This document shows positions 55,742-64,000 of a stretch of DNA of 64,000 bases, in pieces; positions within the stretch are counted from its first letter, which is position 1; each line of letters starts with the position of its first letter. The position numbers and the translations under genes were made by a program. The stretch is from positions 44,981,652 through 45,045,651 of the forward strand of contig JASWHV010000012.1 in assembly GCA_030760725.1 (NCBI GenBank), written 5' to 3'. The notes below the pieces were generated by a model. That model had not been told where the DNA came from. It did not search any database and saw only the letters and a program-made list of their open reading frames with translations. The stretch comes from Neostapfia colusana. Lineage: Eukaryota > Streptophyta > Magnoliopsida > Poales > Poaceae.

Positions 55742-56844
55742 TGTCGAAGTGTTCCGTCGACACTTCCCCCGGGACTGCTTAGGAGCAGCCCATGGAGGTT
55801 CTTTTACAGAGGGGCTAGTCCTCTCGAGAGGGTCGCGTTGGATGTAAGAGGGTTGACACAAGGATTTTTACGTGGTTCGGGCCGACGGAGCGTAAAACCC
55901 TACGTCCACGGGAGCAAAGTTGCTCGATATATTGCTTGGCACTTAGAACCGGAGTTCTAGTCTTGGTGATGAGCTGAGTTACTAAAATGCCTAACTGGGG
56001 TCAAATGCTGAGGGATCCGAACCCCTTGCAACATAGCCTACCCGAGCCTTTTATAGTCCAAGGCTCGGGCGGCTTACAAAGTGGGCCCCGGAGCCTGACA
56101 GGTGGCCCCGGGGAGATTTCCTACCATCTACCCTATCTTGCAGTAAATGCTGGTAGTTGTCTCTGGCGAGGGCTTCTTAGTCGCCGCCCTGTCGTCCTAC
56201 CCGTGCCGCAAGCTAGGAGTAGCGGTTGATGATGGCAGGGACGGCAGGGCATGTCTTGTCGCCGTGTTTATTGGTCTACGACTCCTGACATGGCGTGGCT
56301 GTCTTAACTATGACGCGATTGGTCACAGTGTCTCCTGACAGAGGCATGCGCCGCGTCTCCGCGCCTTGGGAAGGTGCGAGCCTTGAATGCCTTGATTGGA
56401 CATGGCGCGGCGCGCCTTTACTCCTGCTGCCTACCACGCTGGGGCAGGCAGCACTGCACACTGCCACGTGGCAGGCCCAGGGCTCGCCTCTGAGGAGAGG
56501 GGAGCCCTGGCCCCGCTGGACACGTGGCGCCTTCGGAGCTCACCCCCGCGGAGGGGGTGAGGTCCGACTCTACCGGCCACGTGGCAGGCCCGGGGCACGC
56601 CTCCAAGGAGAGGGAGTGGCCCGGCCCTGGTGGACACGTGGCGCCTTCGGGGCTCACCCCTGTGGAGGGGCGAGGCCCGGCTCTGTTGGCCATGTGGTAG
56701 GCCCGGGGATCGCCTCTGAGGAGAGGGAGCGGCTTGGTCCTGCTGGACACGTGGCGCCCTCGGAGCTTACCCTGGCGGAGGGGGCAAGGTCCTTAGACAG
56801 TTTTCTCCTGTGCGCAGGGGTACCCCGTATTGTGGGCACCGACA
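55742..56844 (-). repeat. gypsy3 5' LTR, 1103 bp
   Basis: Plus strand starts TGTCGAAGTGTTCCGTCGAC and ends GGGCACCGACA. TATA (CTATAAAAGG in element sense) at 56047-56056. The G-box array spans 56460-56770 with cores at 56465, 56521, 56579, 56635, about 56690 (CATGTG) and about 56748. It clearly alternates two subunits, GGCCACGTGGCAGGCCC and GGACACGTGGCGCC, giving a dimer of about 113 bp. Confidence 0.93.
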
Positions 56845-57470
56845 GATTAGTTGCATGATGAATTACTATGAAACTCAATCTTAGGATATTGCCTAGTTTT
56901 CCATATTTTTTCTTGTAGCCTTGGTGGGAATTATTTAGAATAGGTATTTGTCATTATTTATGCTTAGCCATGCTTAGATTTTTAGAAAATGTTTGGAATA
57001 TAGTTATTACTTGATATATTGGAAGATATATGAGACAAAATAGTATGTCATAGAGATAGGAATCTAGACGACCTGGTTGCTTGGTATGGTGCTGTGTGCA
57101 CGAGACTCGGGATAGTTTTAGTGTCTGTCTTAGATTCTAAGGACCGACTCATGAGACAATTAGCCGACTTTATAGTGCGGCCGCAATACTGAGATGGGTC
57201 ATCTTGGCCAACTAATTAGGTGTTCTTTTTGTATAGTATGAGTGATTGGATGGTGCGGGGAATGGGAGTCATAGGGAATGCCCTGGGAACCACAAGGGTC
57301 AAGAGGGGGCTTCTGCAAGGGAGCGTGTACTCATGGGAACTACAGCCGAATGAAACCTCATAGGGCTTGTACTTGCCTTAGAACCATTGTAAAGGCCTCG
57401 TAGTGATCTCCTGACCGAACCCAAAGAATGTGTGTAATGGTTCTTGCAACCATGCTATCAAAATCTCGTC
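56845..57470 (+). repeat. LTR fragment (TGTAACACCC family), target of gypsy3
   Basis: Near-collinear with 44625-45200 (GATGAATTACTATGAAA, CTTGTAGCCTTGGTGGGAAT, ATGAGTGATTGGATG). It is the right-hand remnant of an LTR into which gypsy3 inserted. Confidence 0.7.
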
Positions 57471-58828
57471 CGGATTCAGACCCGCGTCTTGTCATAGGCA
57501 CGCCCCCTCGATCACTCCTAGGCTGTCCAAAAAGGGACAATTCTGAACCTATCCGGTTCACATGCGAACGCATGTGAGACGGGTCGGTTCGAAACCAGTG
57601 ATGCATATTCTGAAGGTTTACGTTACTCATTCGTTTTTGAGTGATTTACAAGATAGAGATAGAGAGAGAGAGGGAGAAAGAGAGGAAAGAACGAAAGAGA
57701 GAGAGGGGGATTAGGGGTGACCGTCAACGCGCGGGTCTGCATTCATGCGACCTAATCCTTCCGCTTGTCCGGGGTCTCAAGAACACCGGGAGGAGGACGA
57801 AGCCAATAAAGCCCGCCGGCCTTTCGGGGGCTCAGGCACCGGACACGGGTTGTTAGGGGGTCCTTACCCTTCTGCGACAGGTCACGGTGGATGGGTGGTC
57901 GAGTGTTGGAGGGAGGTCAGTTGGGCACCGAGCCTGGACTGACGACTCTTGTTGAGCGTCTCTCCGCGTCCTTGGGTGCTCGAAGCTCGGACGTTTGTGG
58001 CATTCCGGCTCCAGCAGCCGTCGCGACGGAGAGGGTTTCACGGCAACCCAGTCCGGGGCAGTCGTAAATAACATATTTTACACATGATCTCACGACGGTG
58101 TATATATATAGCTAACTGTCATGAGAGCATATACTAAACACTCAGTTTTATACACAATATTCAACTAAATAATCAAATGAAGCAAATAGTTAACAATTAA
58201 ACTAACGAAACAAGAAATTATCTAATGTAACAACTACTTATCACCTAAAATAAAACTAATTAATAAACTAATAACAAATTTCACCTAAATAATTAACAAA
58301 CTACCAATGTTGTTAAGGTGTGTTTAAGCGTTATGGCACCCAGGGACGTTAAGGCGTCCTGTCGCCTTAGATCCTGTGTAAGGCGGGGGGGGGGGGGGGG
58401 GGGGCGTCCTGCCCGCCTTAGATCCAGCGTAAGGCGACAGAGGTGAGGGAGCAGCAGATCTGGGAGAGCCTCACTACTCCTATTTGCTAATTGCTACTTC
58501 AATTTGCTAATGCTACTTTTAACCGTCTTCTTCGCTCAAATGAGGCATATGTATATGTTTGCCGGATGCATGCCATTGTGTAGAACCCTAAACTTGAGGT
58601 CATTATATCACCAGAGCCACACCCTAAGAACTGAAATATTCCACTACATTTGTGCTTTGCAATCTTATTAATTACCTATCAGGATTCAAGGGCTTGATAA
58701 TTTCTATGCGGTGCCAGGTTGTCCACAATATGCATTCAAACGTTTCTCAGGGTTGCTCTGCAGTACGCTAAATAAAGTAGTGTGTACAGAAATTTGGCTA
58801 ACTTTTCATTGATGGCGACATGGCATAG
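57471..58828. other. Unassigned sequence with simple repeats
   Basis: No gene is recognised. A (GA)n-rich tract lies at about 57655-57710. At 58385-58404 a 20-nt G run sits between two copies of a GGCGTCCTG..CGCCTTAGATCC..GTAAGGCG block (about 58345-58385 and 58404-58438). The rest is AT-rich. Confidence 0.5.
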
Positions 58829-60427
58829 TGTAATATCCCAAGCATTTGCGGACTTTTTGATCTGCTGCCCTGATGGATATCGGAGACCATAGATGCATAG
58901 AGGTCGTCGAAACAATTTTGTTTAACTATTCACATGTTTGATTCAGAGTTCGGATGAGTTAGTATAAGTCAGATTAATTTGCATCTAGCAATATATACAT
59001 ATCAAACCTGCTGTTCTCTCCCTTCCTCCCCAACCAGAGCCGCCACCCCCTTCTTTCCCCAACCAGCGCAGCCACTCCTCAGGACCCTGATCCAGTGCTA
59101 CCACCTCCATCTAATCCAGAGCCGCCGCCTCCAAATTTTCCCTGATCAAGCTGCCTCTTCCCTGCTGCTCCTCGTCGTTGCTGCTGCCGGTTGTTAGAAG
59201 TTCCTCGATCTCCAGCTGCTCTACGGTGGAAGAGAACAACGTATAAACAAAGAGGGATGCAGACTACTGGGGTTAGGGGTTGAGAGAAATCACTAAACTT
59301 CTACAAATTAGGGATTCAGATATTTAGTTTAGAGACCAGAAATTGTAAATCTTAACTGAGTTGATTAGGTCCTGTTGACTGAGTTGACGTCGTGTACTCA
59401 GGATTTCCAATCGAATTTCTGTAGTAGTAGTATGTAGGGATGTTTGTTATCTTTCTATTTCCGATCAACGGTTGGAGAAGATCATCCAAACTGCAGTTAT
59501 CCTAGTGTTCTTTAGTCTTTACTGAAAGTTGTTCAAGTAATCTGGATCAAGTTGGAGTAGCAGTTCAGTTATGCGCTAGGAAGTTCTAAATATAGTTTAT
59601 ATTCCACAGGTTTTGAGAGTTCCGGTGTTGAGAGGGCGTCTTCTAATTCTCGACGAGGCTAAGGCAAGTGAATGACGAGTTCCTTTTCTGACATGTGTGA
59701 TGTGCTTGTGATTTTCTTTGTAGTATTGTGGATTCATTATCTTAATTTTCGAAATTCAGCTGTTCATGTTCCTGTTTCTTTGAAGTTTAAGATTCAAGTT
59801 GTTCATGTAATTATCATTCAAGTACCGGTTTGGACGGAGTGCAGTTTGGTTCTTGTATTCAAGTTCCTGTGAGTAAGTGCTGCCCCTATTTGCTCGGCTT
59901 TTAAGTGCTAGGGATAATTCAAGTGTTGTCCGTTTCAGACGGAAACTACTATTTCATCGCTCTCAGTTTAAGTTCTACTCGTCGCTGGTTTCATTCGGGT
60001 TGCTTTTACCGTTCTTCCAGCTCTAAGTGTACTTGCCGAGTGTTTTTACTCACTCTTGTGTTTATTTGGTTTTTAGGTACTCATTGAACGAAGCATGCTT
60101 GGGAAGAAGGTAGAATCTACACTTTGAGCACACATATCAAAATATTAATCTTAGAATATGGAACATCTTAATTATTTGCATAGGTTGTGTGTCAATAAGA
60201 ATTATTATGAGTACGGATGAGTTTTTATTTAGTTTACTGCACTTGTGAGGGTCGAATGAAGTTATTTTGCTTTCCTATATTAATGCGTATTTTTTTGTGA
60301 CCGTTTGTCCGCAGCTATTAAGAATTAGAACAGAAATCCTGTCAAAATGATTCTAATAATTTTACACATAGTAGGAAATTGTAGCTGTTCTAGTAGCGTC
60401 CTGAGTAGCGGTACCTAGGGCGTTACA
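58829..60427 (+). repeat. gypsy4 5' LTR, about 1.6 kb
   Basis: Starts TGTAATATCCC and ends GGGCGTTACA, followed by the primer site TTGGTACTCAGAGCC at 60429-60443, a one-base-expanded version of TGGTATCAGAGCC. No G-box minisatellite is present. Confidence 0.8.
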
Positions 60428-60428
60428 G

Positions 60429-60443
60429 TTGGTACTCAGAGCC
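60429..60443 (+). other. gypsy4 primer binding site (tRNA-Met type)
   Basis: TTGGTACTCAGAGCC directly after the LTR; one extra C compared with the usual tRNA-Met-type site. Confidence 0.7.
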
Positions 60444-60611
60444 TAGGTCGTAGCGTAGGCCTACAATTAAAAATTGACACACTTATGCACACTAGGATAG
60501 GTTTCATGGGCATACTCTGCATTCTTATTTCAGTTGCATATTTTCTTTGTGTTCATTATGTCATGTTGATATGCTGTTAATCAAACTTTTATTATATTCC
60601 AATCTAATAGA

Positions 60612-61400
60612 GTGATGCCGCCGAAAAGGAGTGCTCGTGTGGTCGCATGTGAGAGGGGTCGTGGTGGTGGCGGAGGTAGAGGTAACATTAATCAGGATGT
60701 TGTTCACGAGCAAGTGAACCAAGTGAATGAAGCAGTTGAAGGGGGGATCACTCCGTTGCTGCAGGAGCTGCTGTCGCTGGAGGTGCAAATGCCATGGTCC
60801 CAACAATGATGTTTGCTAGGTGGATGTATATGCGTTTGGACACCTTTGATGGCCTGGGAACACCTACCGATGCTGCTGATTGGTTGTGCAAGATGGGGAA
60901 AGTCATGGTGGCTTGTCAGATGACAAGAGAGGAGATGATCTTTCATGGTGGCTTGTCGGATGATGGGAAGAAATCCTCCTACCTCATGCATTATGGCTGT
61001 TGAGGAGGCTAGAAGCATGGAGACTCAGTTTCTACTCACAGTTTTATAGCAGAGACGTAGTGGGAGTGTGAGTAACATATTTGGTGATCACAAGAGGGTA
61101 CACCAGGAGGTAGGAGAGCCCTCACAGCAACCCCCTCCCAAGAAGTCTAAAGGCAAACCCAAACGTCACAACAGTCTTTCAAGCATAAGCAGCTTGGGGC
61201 TCAGTCGTATTCTGCAGGGCAACACACTTCAAGTGCCCCGTTTATGCGTCCAGTTTCAGTACAAGGGTTGATTTGTTTCAAGTGTGGGAAGCCCCATCGT
61301 GCCTCGGAGTGTGTTTTTCTGGGACATGCTGCCTATGTGGAAGAGAGGGACATATGGTTCTGGTTTGCAAGAAAAATCCTGATTCTATTATCAAGTGGCA
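60612..61400 (+). pseudogene. gypsy4 gag with zinc knuckles, broken
   Basis: Met at 60612 (MPPKRSARVVA, basic glycine-rich start), a shift near 60800 to RLDTFDGLGTPTDAADWLCK, MVACQMTREEMIFHGGL, then a deleted central part, VHQEVGEPSQQPPPKKSKGK, and two knuckle motifs near 61270-61370: CFKCGKPHRASEC and, in another frame, CCLCGREGHMVLVC. Much of the gag core is missing, so the copy is internally deleted. Confidence 0.8.
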
Positions 61401-62700
61401 AAGGACAAATTCTTCCTTATCAGGATCCACCTCTATGGCCAGTTCTAGGGGTTCAACTTCCACATTTAATGCTCCTCGTGGCACGGTTCAGATGATGGCT
61501 GGTCCTCCAACCCTGCATTACCATTTTTCTCAGAAATACTTACCCCCACAAGGTTACTACTGGCCCGTGCCTCAGCTTCTTGCCCCGCATGTTCCACTAA
61601 AGCTACCTGCTCCTTCTGCTCCTTCAACTCAGTCTGCTCAACACCTTGCGGGAGGACCTACTTCTACCGCTGTTGGAGTCTACACCATGCCTGCACCTTC
61701 TCTTCTTAGTCGCTCTGATGTGGTTTTAGGTACTGACACCATTCACACCATGTTTTCGTTCATTTCACTTGATTTTGCAAGAAGGGCAAATATTTGTAGT
61801 CAAGAGATATCTCAGTTGGTACATGTTAGTTCTTCTGGGGGCTTGATTTCTAGTTTCGTGGTGTGCCTGGGTTGCACTATTTCTATAGGTGGGGACGAAT
61901 TCATAGCTAATCTTATGGTGATTCCCTTGTCGGTTTTTGATGTTATTCTTGGTATGGATTGGCTACACCATTATCGAGCCATTATATCTTGTTTTTGGAA
62001 GACTGTTACACTAGAGGCACCAACTGGGCAGATCATCACTTTTCAAGCTAATGCACCTCCTCATTCTTTATCTATGATGGAAAGTCTCTTTCCTCATTGT
62101 CGACATGTGAAGACAGGATTTCTATGGAGCCCTGTTGAGAAGGAAACAAAGTCATTGGTTGTTGCGGATATTCCGGTAGTGCAAGACTACCCTGAAGTCT
62201 TCCCTGACGAGCTGCCAGGAATGCCACCAAAGCGAGAAGTGGAGTTCCACATTAATATTATACCTGGCACCCGTCTTGTATCCATTGCCTCATACCGGTT
62301 ATCTCGTCCACTTCAAGAGGAGTTGAGGAAGCAATTGGATGATCTTTTGGCTAAAAATTGATTCGCCGTACTGTTTCACCATGGCGAGCTTCGGTGTTGT
62401 TCACGAAGAAAAAAGATGGAAGCTGGCGTATGTGTGTGGATTATCGTGGCTTAAACGCTCTGACCATCAATAAAAAGTATCCATTGCCTCTATTGATGTG
62501 TTGATCGATCAATTGATAGGAGCAACGGTCTTTTCCAAGATCGATCTTCAATCTGGTTACAACCAAATTCCTGTTCGAGAGGAGGATATAGAGAAAACAG
62601 TTTTTTCTACCATGTATGGCCATTACGAGTTCAGAGTTATGTCTTTTGGGCTCACTAATGCACCTGCATACTTTATGGGGACGATGAATAATATGCTTCA
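61400..62700 (+). pseudogene. gypsy4 protease and reverse transcriptase, truncated at 62700
   Basis: The protease region has lost its active site (TDTIHTMFSFISLDFA where DSGATHSFIS is usual) but keeps VFDVILGMDWLHHYRAII. Reverse transcriptase follows with VVQDYPEVFPDELPGMPP, a frame change near 62360, KKDGSWRMCVDYRGLNAL in one frame and FSKIDLQSGYNQIPVREEDI and VMSFGLTNAPAYFMGTMNN in another. The catalytic xxDD box would lie just past the insertion point and is not in the window. Confidence 0.87.
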
Positions 62701-62852
62701 TGTAACACCCTCAAATTCATTTCCATGCATGCATACATTTTTCATATAGAGAAACATTATAAAAGAAGTAGAACTGGAGAAAGAACCATAGAAATGGCGG
62801 GGAAGGGGAAAAAGATAGCTGAATGAGCCAATTCCAATTTGCCAAGGTTCGC

Positions 62853-63664
62853 TGTCGACATTTCCCCCGGCTCGCGGGACACGTGGCGCTTTCGGAGCTT
62901 GCCCCTGCGGAGGGGTGAGGTCCGGCACTGCTGGCCACGTGGCAGGCTCAGAGCTCGCCTCCGCGGAGAAGCGAGGTCCGGCCCTGCGGAACACGTGTCG
63001 CCCTCGGAGCTCACCTCTGAGGAGAGGGGAGGTCCGACCCCGTGGGACACGTGTCTCCTTCGGAGCTCACCCCTGCGGAAGGGATGAGGTCCGGCCCCGT
63101 AGGACACATGTCGCCCTCGGAGTTCTCCTCTGAGGAGGAGGGAGGTCCGACCCCGCTGGACACGTGTCGCCACCGGAGCTCTCCTCTGAGGAGAGGAGAG
63201 GCCCTGGCCCGCTGGACATGTGTCGCCACCGGAGCTTGCCTCTAAGGAGAGGAGAGGCCCGGCCCACTGGACACGTGTCGCCACCGGAGCTCGCCTCTGA
63301 GGAGAGGAGAGGCCCCGAACCGATGGATACATGTCACCACCGGAGCTTGCCTCTGAGGAGAGGAGAGGCTCCAGCCCGCTGGACACGTTGTGCCTTCGGA
63401 GCTCACCCCGGCAGTGGCCACGTGGCGGGTCCGGAGCTCGCCTCTGATGAGAAGCGAGGCCCGGCCCCACTGGACACGTGGTGCTTTCGGAGCTCACCCT
63501 GGCAGTGGCCACGTGGCAGGTCCGGAGCTCACCTCTGAGGAGAAGAAATGACCGCCCCCCGCTGGACACATGGCGTCTCAGGAGCTCACCCCTGCGGAGA
63601 TACGAGGTCCTTAGACGGTTTTTCCGCCTGTGCAGGGGAGTACCCGATACTGAGGGTACCAACA
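62853..63664 (-). repeat. Internally deleted gypsy2-type LTR inside the LTR at 62701
   Basis: Read on the minus strand it starts TGTTGGTACCCTCAGTATCG, nearly the solo LTR start (TGTCGGTACCCTCAATACCG). It ends CCGGGGGAAATGTCGACA, like the gypsy2-type end GGGGGAAGTGTCGAC. Between the ends almost only the minisatellite remains (about 13 units from 62880 to 63600); TATA, R and U5 are gone. Flanks TTCGC and CGATT do not form a target duplication. Confidence 0.7.
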
Positions 63665-63799
63665 CGATTTCCCCAAGATTTCAAAAATCCCCAAGGCTTC
63701 CGCACCAAATCAATTGGAGATAAGTTTGTTAAGATCCAAAACAAATTGAATAGGACTCTTATTCGGGCTCCATTTGGAGTAGGAATCCTCTTTTTCCCC

Positions 63800-63810
63800 T
63801 TATAAATAGA
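63800..63810 (+). promoter_or_regulatory. TATA box of the LTR at 62701
   Basis: TTATAAATAGA, about 200 bp downstream of the G-box array and conserved with the gypsy1 LTR. Confidence 0.65.
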
Positions 63811-64000
63811 ACTCAAAACCCCCTTGGCCGCAACCACGCACTCTTTTTCCCCTCCTGAGTCGGCGACTTGGAGGCCTAGCCCCAACTCACCGAGTTAGAC
63901 ACACCCCTCCCCCGGAGTTCAGTCGCCGGTGAGCCGCCGACGAGCCCACGCCACGCCGTCGCTGGAAAAGAGCCGACGATTAAAAGGGAAGTGAGGTAGG

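Larger units (their letters stand above)
52086..56844 (-). mobile_element. gypsy3: pol-less gypsy2-family derivative, left end lost
   Basis: Minus-strand order: LTR (55742-56844), tRNA-Arg-like primer site, gag up to the start of the protease region (about 53790), then no pol but a convergent plus-strand ORF (52141-53363). The left LTR is missing: CACTA sequence follows directly. GATTA at 56845-56849 is a candidate target duplication, since the uninterrupted LTR copy at about 44625 reads GATTA at the same point. Gag is a close relative of gypsy2 gag. Confidence 0.85.
58829..62700 (+). mobile_element. gypsy4: Ty3/gypsy element, cut by a later LTR insertion
   Basis: Plus-strand order: 5' LTR, primer site, gag, CCHC knuckles, protease-like region, reverse transcriptase up to position 62700, where the LTR starting TGTAACACCCTC interrupts the coding sequence. 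The remainder lies beyond the window. Frames are broken in several places. Confidence 0.88.
62701..64000 (+). repeat. LTR of a gypsy1-family element, runs off the window
   Basis: Starts TGTAACACCCTCAAATTC inside the gypsy4 reverse transcriptase. It shares with the gypsy1 LTR its start (TGT(G/A)ACACCCTCA), a U3 with G-box array, the sequence ACTCTTATTCGGG upstream of TATA, TTATAAATAGAAC at 63800-63812, and CGACTTGGAG..AACTC(A/G)CCGAGT downstream. Its array is enclosed by terminal sequences of the gypsy2 LTR family. CTTCA at 62696-62700 is a candidate target duplication. Confidence 0.85.

Noticed and set aside
56460..56770. Regular direct repeats with spacers, superficially like a CRISPR array
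   Set aside because: Units are contiguous and imperfect, lie in LTR U3 regions of a plant genome, and no cas genes are present.
62757..63665. 302-codon minus-strand ORF and several overlapping plus-strand ORFs over the array
   Set aside because: They translate the GC-rich minisatellite in all frames; peptides are repeats of the 56-bp unit with no domain. The same holds for 28283-29008, 28516-29157, 37600-38208 and 42109-43022.

Overview
The window looks like nuclear DNA of a grass (Poaceae). It holds nested LTR retrotransposons of types common in cereals, a Stowaway-type MITE, a hAT relic, LINEs, an NBS-LRR relic, and an intron-rich nucleobase-ascorbate transporter (NAT) gene whose closest remembered relatives are from monocots. 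I see no bacterial, organellar or viral features. By eye about 85-90 % of the window is transposon-derived.

Layout. 1-7801: minus-strand Ty3/gypsy chromovirus (gypsy1) with a 2.9 kb LTR, running off the left edge and apparently inserted into an L1-type LINE (7802-10862). 11017-17660: a pol-less gypsy derivative with gag on the minus strand and a convergent, intron-containing coiled-coil ORF on the plus strand, the latter split by a 788 bp hAT element. 18232-21924: the only host gene I can model over most of its length, a 13-exon NAT gene on the minus strand with two frame-breaking deletions. 22449-39733: a Ty1/copia element (TSD CTAAG) sitting in the NAT 5' region, probably just downstream of its transcription start. 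A 10.4 kb gypsy element (gypsy2, 27768-38179, TSD CTCTT) is nested inside the copia leader. LTR differences counted by eye (copia about 2.6 %, gypsy2 about 1.8 %) agree with that nesting order. 39739-45838: NAT upstream DNA, an AT-rich array with about 97 bp period hit by a MITE and by a solo LTR (41986-43438, TSD ACACT), CACTA-like subterminal repeats and an LTR fragment that abuts an NBS-LRR pseudogene (45839-47090). 47830-52085: LINE relic, a further LTR and a CACTA transposase fragment. 52086-56844: a second pol-less gypsy derivative (gypsy3). 58829-62700: gypsy4, cut in its reverse transcriptase by another LTR (62701 to the window end) of the gypsy1 LTR family.

How things fit together. 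There are no operons or cooperating host genes here. The recurrent theme is a GC-rich minisatellite of about 56 bp, each unit carrying a CACGTG (G-box) core and a short hairpin. It lies upstream of the TATA box in five separate LTR contexts of at least two LTR families, in opposite orientation relative to transcription in the two families, and again inside gypsy2. One LTR (62701 onward) still shows the terminal sequences of the other family's LTR around the array, which suggests that an enhancer block moved by LTR-into-LTR insertion. This is the observation I would follow first.
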